Origin: an uncultured Lachnospiraceae bacterium
GTDB taxonomy: Bacteria > Bacillota_A > Clostridia > Lachnospirales > Lachnospiraceae
Reading direction: 5' to 3'
Length of the DNA stretch: 10,094 bases
Assembly: GCA_902780985.1 (NCBI GenBank)
Contig: CACZHN010000075.1
Span: forward strand, 1 to 10,094
The notes under the pieces: model-generated
Databases searched by the model: none
Told to the model about the DNA's origin: nothing
What the model saw: only the letters and a program-made list of their open reading frames with translations
Translations under genes and position numbers: made by a program
Part shown: piece after piece, positions 1 through 6,261 of the stretch
How positions within the stretch are numbered: the stretch's first letter is position 1
Layout of the letters: every line of letters starts with the position of its first letter

Positions 1-1
1 C

Positions 2-535
2 AGAGGATTCCATATTCCGACCTTTGAAGAGGTGCTGGAACTCTGCCACGGTAAGATAAGAATGGATATTGAAATCAAGGAAGAGGGCTTTGAGAGCAAG
101 CTGGTCAAGATCTGTCATAAGTATCTTGATTACAGCGAGTATACCATCAAGTCTTTCTTTGAGAAGATCGTATACAGAGTAAAGAAGCTGGATAAGAACA
201 TCACCACGGGACTTCTTCTGGGAATGAGAACTATGAATCCTATGAGAAGGCTCAGCGAGATCTTCCCTTACGGAAGAGTGCTGAGATGCAGATGCGATTT
301 CGTATCGCCGAATGAGTGGCTGGTGAGACTGGCTTTCGTGGAAAGAATGCATTTCCATAAGATACCTGTATACGTATGGACGGTCAACAAGAAAAGGACC
401 ATGAAGAGATACCTGAAGATGGGGGTAGACGGACTTATCACGGATAAGCCGGATGCGGCACTTTTTGTACGGAAAGAGCTGGGGGCAAAGAGGTATGAAA
501 AAAAGAATAAGCGCATACATCGCATATATCGATGA
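2..535 (+). CDS. Glycerophosphodiester phosphodiesterase, C-terminal part (5' end outside window)
   Basis: The frame is open from base 2 to the TGA at 533-535, so the gene is cut by the window edge and only its last 177 codons are visible. GDPD-family enzymes hydrolyse glycerophosphodiesters to glycerol-3-phosphate and an alcohol. Seen here are the family's IPTFEEVLEL segment, then MDIEIK, whose Glu is a metal ligand in this TIM-barrel family. Near the C-terminus are VYVWTVN and GVDGLITDKPD, the usual last strands of the barrel. The catalytic N-terminal part with the first His lies outside, so activity and any N-terminal membrane region cannot be judged. The C-terminus is short and very basic (KKNKRIHRIYR). 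The last 41 nt overlap the next gene, which suggests translational coupling. The GTG at 32 is an internal Val codon and not the start. Confidence 0.88.
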   Translation, partial: RGFHIPTFEEVLELCHGKIRMDIEIKEEGFESKLVKICHKYLDYSEYTIKSFFEKIVYRVKKLDKNITTGLLLGMRTMNPMRRLSEIFPYGRVLRCRCDFVSPNEWLVRLAFVERMHFHKIPVYVWTVNKKRTMKRYLKMGVDGLITDKPDAALFVRKELGAKRYEKKNKRIHRIYR

Positions 536-860
536 ACTTCTGAAATCGGAAGAGGAAAGAGACTGGGATCTTGAGATCGAAAAGCATCTGAATCATATAG
601 GATTCTACATGCATGAGAGACTGGTTCATCTTATCGTGTTCTGCCTGGTGGCGGTATGCACGGTGATGAGCATTCTGGCTCTTGTGATGTTCGAAAAGAT
701 AGTCATCCTGCCGCTTATCGTAATGCTGTTTGTGCTGCTTGTTCCTTACTGCATGCATTATTATTTTCTGGAAAACTCCGTGCAGTACATGTATAAACAG
801 TATGACGAGATGAGAAAAAAGAAAGAAGGCGTTGACAAAGCATTTTCCGAAAGGCTATAA
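495..860 (+). CDS. Small two-helix membrane protein of unknown function
   Basis: I do not recognise a family. The 121-aa protein starts at ATG 495 (MKKRISAYIAYIDELL), preceded by GGGGGC (481-486) and AAAGAGG (487-493) as possible ribosome-binding sequences inside the upstream gene. An in-frame ATG at 453 would add 14 residues but lies deeper in the GDPD gene with no better Shine-Dalgarno, so 495 is preferred. The N-terminal ~35 residues are charged and amphipathic (KSEEERDWDLEIEKHL). Two hydrophobic segments follow, about residues 38-60 and 64-85, separated by a short turn, and then a charged cytoplasmic-like tail rich in Lys/Glu (MRKKKEGVDKAFSERL). It overlaps the GDPD gene by 41 nt, so the two are probably one transcript; a role in membrane lipid or envelope metabolism is only a guess by association. 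Its stop codon is also part of the -10 box of the next promoter. Confidence 0.75.
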   Translation: MKKRISAYIAYIDELLKSEEERDWDLEIEKHLNHIGFYMHERLVHLIVFCLVAVCTVMSILALVMFEKIVILPLIVMLFVLLVPYCMHYYFLENSVQYMYKQYDEMRKKKEGVDKAFSERL

Positions 861-861
861 T
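832..861 (+). promoter_or_regulatory. Perfect-consensus sigma-A type promoter for the deacetylase-folate block
   Basis: TTGACA (832-837) and TATAAT (856-861) are separated by 18 nt, both boxes matching the sigma-70/sigma-A consensus exactly. The promoter lies in the 3' end of the small membrane protein gene, whose TAA stop (858-860) is inside the -10 box. The expected transcription start is about 868, giving a leader of ~60 nt before the ATG at 930. Because the five genes to 9285 follow with gaps of at most 25 nt and no obvious terminator, this promoter may drive all of them. The start site is inferred. Confidence 0.8.
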
Positions 862-863
862 AC

Positions 864-898
864 TTCTTACCCGCTACTGTAAGAAATACATGTATTTC
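864..898 (+). promoter_or_regulatory. Hairpin and perfect 16-bp palindrome in the leader, possible operator
   Basis: Two inverted repeats lie directly after the predicted start site. TTCTTAC (864-870) and GTAAGAA (879-885) form a 7-bp stem with an 8-nt loop. GAAATACATGTATTTC (883-898) is a perfect dyad centred between 890 and 891. They share bases 883-885, so in RNA the two hairpins would compete. There is no T-run after either, so they are not a terminator. A dimeric repressor site just downstream of a strong promoter is the simplest reading; an RNA-level role is also possible. Confidence 0.5.
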
Positions 899-929
899 AT
901 GAAGAGCGAATAAATATAAGGAAAAAGCT

Positions 930-1940
930 ATGGAAGAAGACAACAGAGCCAGTGTTAACAGAATAAAAAAGATGATCATAGCAACCATTTGTGTACTTAT
1001 ATTTGTGCCTATCATCCTGTGTATAGTTTTAATGTTTAGGATGGGAAGACTTGAGAAAAAACTCGATGAGTATATCAGAAAGGATTCCGAATCCCAATTA
1101 GAGGTAGCATCTGACATGGATGCAAAATTAGCGGAAGAACGGGTATGGGAGACTACCGATGTAGCAGAAGTACCATCGTTACAGGAAAGAGCCAAGGAAG
1201 ATGCGGATGCCATCAACGCACTTGATAAACAGGTTGATGATTCATCTGAGCTTCTTTCAAACGGAAAAGCTACTGATACGGATGCAATATATAACGGACA
1301 CAAGGTTTATCTCACATTTGACGATGGTCCCGGACCATATACGAATGAGATACTTGATATCCTGAATGAAAAGGGTGTAAAGGCTACATTCTTTGTAGTA
1401 GCCGATGATTACACTTATTCGGACGAGTTGAATCGTATAGTTCGTGAGGGACATACTCTTGCTATGCACTCAATGAACCACAGATACGATGTGATATACA
1501 AGGATATTGATGCTTTCAAGCAGGACGTAAACGGTCTTCACGATCTGCTCTATGTTATGACAGGTGTTGACTGCAAGTACTACAGATTCCCGGGCGGAAG
1601 CTCAAATACGGTTTCTGATGTACCGATCAGCGATTGTATCGATTTCCTGAACAGCAGAGGATTCACATATTTCGACTGGAACGCACTTAACGGAGACGCT
1701 GAGTACGTAAGCTATACAGCAGATGAGCTGAACACGAATGTTATGGGCTATGTCCACAACAATCCGGGTAACTCAACAGTTCTGCTTCATGATCTCGGAG
1801 ATCATTATGCAACGGTTGAAGCCCTTCCGGGTCTTATTGATACGCTTATCAGCGAAGGATATGAGATCCTTCCGATAGACGACTCAACAAAGCCGGTACA
1901 GCATTTTGCCGGTATGGTTGAAGAACAGACAGAGGAATAA
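930..1940 (+). CDS. Membrane-anchored polysaccharide deacetylase (CE4/NodB family)
   Basis: This 336-aa protein is a carbohydrate esterase family 4 deacetylase; secreted relatives such as PgdA remove acetyl groups from peptidoglycan N-acetylglucosamine, often giving lysozyme resistance. One hydrophobic helix (about residues 15-36) without a clear cleavage site should anchor it with the catalytic domain outside. A polar, coiled-coil-like stretch (about 37-110) forms a stalk. The NodB domain (about 123-315) carries all main motifs: TFDDGP (129-134; D131 catalytic base, D132 metal ligand), HSMNH (H180 and H184, metal ligands), RFPGGSSN from R219, a DWNALNGDA segment, and LLHD with H287. The set is complete, so it should be active. 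AAGGA (918-922) is 7 nt before the ATG. It is followed 8 nt later by folC, an odd partner functionally. The exact substrate cannot be read from sequence, so no gene symbol is given. Confidence 0.92.
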   Translation: MEEDNRASVNRIKKMIIATICVLIFVPIILCIVLMFRMGRLEKKLDEYIRKDSESQLEVASDMDAKLAEERVWETTDVAEVPSLQERAKEDADAINALDKQVDDSSELLSNGKATDTDAIYNGHKVYLTFDDGPGPYTNEILDILNEKGVKATFFVVADDYTYSDELNRIVREGHTLAMHSMNHRYDVIYKDIDAFKQDVNGLHDLLYVMTGVDCKYYRFPGGSSNTVSDVPISDCIDFLNSRGFTYFDWNALNGDAEYVSYTADELNTNVMGYVHNNPGNSTVLLHDLGDHYATVEALPGLIDTLISEGYEILPIDDSTKPVQHFAGMVEEQTEE

Positions 1941-1948
1941 TTTTACTG

Positions 1949-3718
1949 ATGAATTATACAGAAGTTTTAAATTATATAACGGAGAAGAATAAGCTCGGCA
2001 GTATGCCGGGCATTTCCGCTATTATGGAGCTTTTAAAGAGACTGGGCTCTCCGGAGAACAGCGTAAAGTCACTTCATATTGCGGGAACAAACGGTAAGGG
2101 AAGCATCATGGCTTATGTCGAGGAGACCCTTATACTCCAAAACCTTAAGGTAGGGCGATATATATCCCCTGCTATTTTTGATTACAGAGAACGCTGGCAG
2201 ATCAATAAGCAGTACATTTCCGAGGAGATATGTGCGGCGCTTATGTCCCGAATAGCGGATGTGGTGGAAGAAATGATAGCCGACGGCTTCAGGTCGCCTA
2301 CATCCTTCGAGATTGAGACAGCCATGGCGTTCCTTTATTTTGCCGAGGAGAAATGCGATTACATGCTGATCGAGTGCGGCATGGGCGGAAAAGAAGATGC
2401 TACAAATGTAATCGACCATGCGGTTATAGACGTACTGGCTTCCGTAAGCCTTGACCATATGCAGTTCCTGGGAGATACTCCGGAAGAAATCTGCGAAGAG
2501 AAGCTGGGAATCGTAAGGACCGGCGGAAGGCTTGTTTCCTATCCTCAGACGGATTCCGTAAGAAATGTGATAGATGCGGACAGTGCCGAGAGAGGTTACT
2601 CGGTGGTATATCCGGATGCGGAAGAACTTGATATTACAAAGAGAGAGATCGCGGGAAGCGAATTCACATATAAAGGACAGCAGTACAGAATTAACCTCAG
2701 CGGTGATTATCAGGTGCTGAATGCCTGTACGGCTATAGAGACTCTGAAGCTTCTGGGAACAATCCCGGAAAGCGAAGGAGGCTTAAAACTTTCGGATGAA
2801 GCCATAGCCGAAGGACTGGCAAAGACAGAGTGGCAGGGCAGAATGACCATCGTAAGCCGTGAGCCGCTTTTTGTAGTGGACGGTGCTCATAACAGAGATG
2901 CATGGATAAGACTTGCGGATACTTTAAGTAAATGTTTTACAAACCGCAGATTCATCTTTATAATGGGAGTGCTGGCTGACAAGGAATACCTGCGTATGCT
3001 GGACAGTCTGTGCCCTTACATGAAGAAAGCCGTTACGGTCACTACCGTGAGCCCGAGAGCCCTTGACGGAGAGAAGCTTCTCAAGGAGATCAAGGCAAGA
3101 GGTATAGACGGCGTATATGCAAAGGACTGCAGGGATGCGGTAAGACTTGCTCTGTCGGATATAGAAGATACGGATGTCATAGTGGCATGCGGAACTCTTA
3201 CATTTGCCGGAGATATAATAAATATCATGAAAAGCGAAAGACATAATCTGATACTCAGAGATAAGGTATTTCAGGAAAGACTGGATGTTATAGAGAAGGC
3301 GGAAGCTGATAGAAGATTCTGCAGACACGGTCTGGAGCATCTTGTAAGCGTGGCAAGGATCGGAGCACTCATTGCTTCTGATGAAAGCCTAGATATAGAC
3401 AGAGACGTGATCTATGCCGCAGCACTGCTTCACGATATAGGAAGATGTTCGGAATATACCGCGGATAAGAAGATGAGCCACGCCGATGCGGGAGTCATCA
3501 TAGCGGAAGATATACTTCGCCGCGTAGGATACAGCGAAGCGGAGATTGAAGACATCATCACAGCCATAAAGCTTCACGGAGATGATGTGGCCGAGGAAGG
3601 AAGCCTTGCAAAGGTTCTCTTCAGAGCCGATAAATTATCCAGAAACTGCTTCAGATGCGGTGCGTCGGAGGAGTGCTTCTGGGAAGAAAGTTTAAAGAAT
3701 AAAGATCTGGATTATTAA
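1949..3718 (+). CDS. folC: Dihydrofolate/folylpolyglutamate synthase fused to a C-terminal HD-domain hydrolase
   Basis: Residues 1 to about 425 are a full FolC, the Mur-ligase-like ATP enzyme that adds glutamate to dihydropteroate and to folates. Visible are the P-loop GTNGKGS (46-52), the SPAIFDYRER segment, ECGMGGKEDATN, LDHMQFLGDT, and DGAHN in the C-terminal domain, ending near VACGTLTFAGDIINIM. A second domain then follows in frame (about 430-589). It has FCRHGLEH (H460, H464), LLHDIGR with the metal-binding pair H495-D496, H511, H543 and ADKLSR with D561, which is a metal-dependent HD phosphohydrolase pattern. After it comes a CX2CX5C cluster (C567, C570, C576). From memory, a free-standing HD protein with the same RHGLEH and Cys-rich ending occurs in clostridial folate loci, so this looks like a true gene fusion. 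The HD substrate is unknown. The ATG at 1949 follows AGAGGA (1931-1936), a rather wide 12-nt spacing. FolC is certain; HD function is not. Confidence 0.93.
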   Translation: MNYTEVLNYITEKNKLGSMPGISAIMELLKRLGSPENSVKSLHIAGTNGKGSIMAYVEETLILQNLKVGRYISPAIFDYRERWQINKQYISEEICAALMSRIADVVEEMIADGFRSPTSFEIETAMAFLYFAEEKCDYMLIECGMGGKEDATNVIDHAVIDVLASVSLDHMQFLGDTPEEICEEKLGIVRTGGRLVSYPQTDSVRNVIDADSAERGYSVVYPDAEELDITKREIAGSEFTYKGQQYRINLSGDYQVLNACTAIETLKLLGTIPESEGGLKLSDEAIAEGLAKTEWQGRMTIVSREPLFVVDGAHNRDAWIRLADTLSKCFTNRRFIFIMGVLADKEYLRMLDSLCPYMKKAVTVTTVSPRALDGEKLLKEIKARGIDGVYAKDCRDAVRLALSDIEDTDVIVACGTLTFAGDIINIMKSERHNLILRDKVFQERLDVIEKAEADRRFCRHGLEHLVSVARIGALIASDESLDIDRDVIYAAALLHDIGRCSEYTADKKMSHADAGVIIAEDILRRVGYSEAEIEDIITAIKLHGDDVAEEGSLAKVLFRADKLSRNCFRCGASEECFWEESLKNKDLDY

Positions 3719-3743
3719 CATATACAACAAGAGGTGACTGACA

Positions 3744-4559
3744 GTGAGACTTGGAAACAGAGAATTTGATCTTGAAGGCTATACCCCGTATGTAATGGGT
3801 ATACTTAACGTTACGCCGGATTCTTTTTCCGACGGCGGTTCATTTAATACCCTGGACAGAGCTCTTAAGCATGCTGAGGAAATGATCGCGGAAGGTGCGG
3901 ATATAATAGATATCGGCGGAGAATCCACAAGACCGGGATATACGGTTGTGCCTGTGGATGAGGAGATAGAGCGTACCGCTCCGGTTATAGAAGCCATCAA
4001 GGCTCGCTTCGATGTTCCGGTAACACTGGATACATATAAGGCAGGCGTTGCGGAAGCAGGACTTAAGGCAGGCGCAGATATGATCAATGATATCTGGGGA
4101 CTGAAGGCGGATGACAAACTTGCGGGAGTCATAGCCGCATCGGAGAATCCCGGTGTCATACTTATGCATAACCGTAAAGAAGCTGTATATAACGACCTCA
4201 TCGCAGACGTGAAAGATGATCTCAGAGAATGCATCAAGATCGCAGTTGATGCGGGAATTCCGGAAGACAGACTTATCCTGGATCCGGGAATCGGATTCGG
4301 TAAGACACTGGAGCATAATCTTGCAGTGATGAAATATCTCGGAGATATAATAGATGAATTTAAGATGCCTATGCTTCTGGGTGTATCCAGAAAGTCCATG
4401 ATAGGACTCACACTGGATCTGCCGGTGGACGAGCGCCTTGAAGGAACCATAGCGGTAAATGTAGCCGGATATATCTCCGGATGCCGCATATTCAGAGTAC
4501 ATGATGTAAAGGCTCACAGAAGAGCACTTGATATGATCGCAGGAATACAGAGGGCTTAA
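3744..4559 (+). CDS. folP: Dihydropteroate synthase
   Basis: FolP condenses 6-hydroxymethyl-dihydropterin pyrophosphate with p-aminobenzoate to give dihydropteroate, and is the sulfonamide target. At 271 aa it has the usual length. All signature motifs of the TIM barrel are present: GILNVTPDSFSDGG (N22 is the usual Mg-pyrophosphate ligand), DIGGESTRPG (loop 2, 56-65), LDTYK with D96, NDIWGL, DPGIGFGKT from D180, GVSRKSMIG with K217, and FRVHDV with R251 and H253. I see no insertion of the kind found in resistant Sul enzymes. The start is GTG at 3744, set 7 nt after GAGGTG (3731-3736); no in-frame ATG precedes the first motif except the internal one at residue 18, which would remove strand 1. 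It follows folC by 25 nt, and its TAA directly abuts the ATG of the next gene, indicating coupled translation. Confidence 0.97.
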   Translation: MRLGNREFDLEGYTPYVMGILNVTPDSFSDGGSFNTLDRALKHAEEMIAEGADIIDIGGESTRPGYTVVPVDEEIERTAPVIEAIKARFDVPVTLDTYKAGVAEAGLKAGADMINDIWGLKADDKLAGVIAASENPGVILMHNRKEAVYNDLIADVKDDLRECIKIAVDAGIPEDRLILDPGIGFGKTLEHNLAVMKYLGDIIDEFKMPMLLGVSRKSMIGLTLDLPVDERLEGTIAVNVAGYISGCRIFRVHDVKAHRRALDMIAGIQRA

Positions 4560-6245
4560 ATGGATATTATTACGATCGAAAAACTTAAGGTATATGCTTA
4601 TCACGGAGTATATGAAAATGAGAAGAAGGACGGCCAGGTTTTCTATATATCGGCACGCCTTCATCTTGACGTGAGAAAGGCTTCCAGAAACGATGACCTG
4701 TCGAAGACGGTCAACTACGACTCGGTAGCTCATCTTATAGATGATACCGTAAGAAGCGAGAAGTATGATCTTATAGAAACGGTAGCGGAGAACGTGGCTA
4801 CGGAGATACTCCTGAAGTTCCCACAGATAAGAACGGTTGATGTAAAGATCAGTAAGCCGGAAGCACCGATAGAGCTTGAGTTTTCCGATGTTTCGGTAGA
4901 AATTTCAAGATCCAGACATACGGTATATCTGGGCATAGGTTCCAATCTGGGAGACAGAGAGAACTATCTGGATTTTGCCATAGAGCAGCTGGGAAGAGAT
5001 GAACTGATAGATGTTGAGAGAGTATCAAGCTATATCAACACAGAGCCTGTAGGTCTGGTGGAGCAGCCGGACTTTTTGAACAGCGTTGTTGAGATAAGCA
5101 CCATTTACTCGCCTCATCAGCTTCTTCATGTAATAAATGATATTGAAAATGAAGCGGGAAGAGAGAGGATCGTTCACTGGGGACCGAGAACTCTCGATAT
5201 AGACATCCTGCTTTTCGATGATGTGATCACAGCCGACGAAAAGCTGAAGATCCCTCATCCTGAAATGACCAACAGAGAATTCGTATTAAAGCCTCTCAAT
5301 GAGATAGCTCCTTATGCATATCATCCGATATATAAGAAGACTGTGGAAGAGCTTTACGCAAGACTCAGAAGAAAGCTTGAGCATGAAGCCGAGCCTTACG
5401 ACACCGATGATTATACGGAAGTGGAAGAACTGGGAACCACCGACAGCAGGATCGTATACTGCGGAGTTCCGGGAGCTTATGCCGAGTCCGCTGCCAAGAA
5501 GTATTTCGGTGAAAATGCAAATGTATATAATGTTAAAAGTTTCGACGATGTAGTAAGCGAGACCGTATCCGGCAAGGCTGAATACGGAGTTCTTCCTATA
5601 GAGAACAGCTCTGCGGGATTCGTTGCAGGAATCTACGACATCATAAGAAACAGCGGTGTGCAGATCGTGGGACAGGTGGTGCTGGATATAGAGCATGCAC
5701 TGCTGGGACTTCCGGACGCACACATTTCCGATATAAGAAAAGTATATTCGCATCCGCAGGGACTGATGCAGTGTAAAGATTTCATAGATGAGCACGGCTT
5801 TGCGGCAGAGAGCCTCAGCAACACGGCGCTGGCTGCCAGAAGAGTAAAGGATAAGGGCGACATCAGGGAAGCTGCCATTGCCAGCGAGCGTGCGGCAGAG
5901 CTTTACGGCCTGAAGATCCTAGCCAGAAGAATAAACTTCCAGAACGACAACTCCACGAAGTTCGTTATAGTAACGGCTAAGAAGATATTCTTATCCACAT
6001 CGGATAAGATCAGCATATCATTCACCCTCCAGCATAAGGTAGGTTCGCTCTACGAGATGCTGGGAAGGATCAACGAGAACGGCGTCAACATGACCAGCAT
6101 CGAGTCGCGTCCGTCACTCAGAAAGAAGTGGGAGTACGTCTTCTACATAACATTTGAAGGAAAACTTACAGATAAAAATGTCAGAAAGGCTCTGGGGGAG
6201 ATCCTTTCCGAATCCAGAGAAATGAATTTACTGGGCACATTCTAA
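4560..6245 (+). CDS. FolB-FolK-prephenate dehydratase-ACT fusion protein
   Basis: One uninterrupted 561-codon frame carries three enzymes. Residues 1-118 are dihydroneopterin aldolase (FolB): YHGVYENE with E21, GQ, Y53, E73 and the catalytic-type K99-P100. Residues 120-275 are hydroxymethyl-dihydropterin pyrophosphokinase (FolK): GIGSNLGDR (125-133), GPRTLDIDIL with R210, D213 and D215, then IPHPEMTNREFVLKPL. An acidic linker (about 276-296) leads to prephenate dehydratase (297 to about 480): GVPGAYAESAA, GVLPIENSSAGFV, YSHPQGLMQC and NSTKF (464-468). An ACT domain (484-561) has GSLYEML (495-501) and ESRP (515-518), the Phe-binding motifs of feedback-inhibited PheA enzymes. There is no AroQ chorismate mutase domain in front of the dehydratase, unlike the usual P-protein. 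The canonical TRF catalytic motif reads TKF. Translation starts at the ATG touching the folP stop, with AGAGGG (4549-4554) 5 nt upstream. FolB and FolK act in sequence; the Phe-pathway part is the odd addition. Confidence 0.93.
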   Translation: MDIITIEKLKVYAYHGVYENEKKDGQVFYISARLHLDVRKASRNDDLSKTVNYDSVAHLIDDTVRSEKYDLIETVAENVATEILLKFPQIRTVDVKISKPEAPIELEFSDVSVEISRSRHTVYLGIGSNLGDRENYLDFAIEQLGRDELIDVERVSSYINTEPVGLVEQPDFLNSVVEISTIYSPHQLLHVINDIENEAGRERIVHWGPRTLDIDILLFDDVITADEKLKIPHPEMTNREFVLKPLNEIAPYAYHPIYKKTVEELYARLRRKLEHEAEPYDTDDYTEVEELGTTDSRIVYCGVPGAYAESAAKKYFGENANVYNVKSFDDVVSETVSGKAEYGVLPIENSSAGFVAGIYDIIRNSGVQIVGQVVLDIEHALLGLPDAHISDIRKVYSHPQGLMQCKDFIDEHGFAAESLSNTALAARRVKDKGDIREAAIASERAAELYGLKILARRINFQNDNSTKFVIVTAKKIFLSTSDKISISFTLQHKVGSLYEMLGRINENGVNMTSIESRPSLRKKWEYVFYITFEGKLTDKNVRKALGEILSESREMNLLGTF

Positions 6246-6261
6246 GGCATGAGGGACTTGC

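Noticed and set aside
453..494. Earlier ATG at 453 for the small membrane protein
   Set aside because: It would lengthen the overlap with GDPD to 83 nt without a better ribosome-binding site; the ATG at 495 has purine-rich sequence directly upstream.
3840..4733. Minus-strand open frame of 297 codons opposite folP and folB
   Set aside because: It is the complement of two certain genes and shows no protein signature.
5370..5450. Chorismate mutase (AroQ) domain between FolK and prephenate dehydratase
   Set aside because: Only about 30 acidic linker residues are present, far too few for the ~90-residue helical mutase, and none of its motifs is seen.
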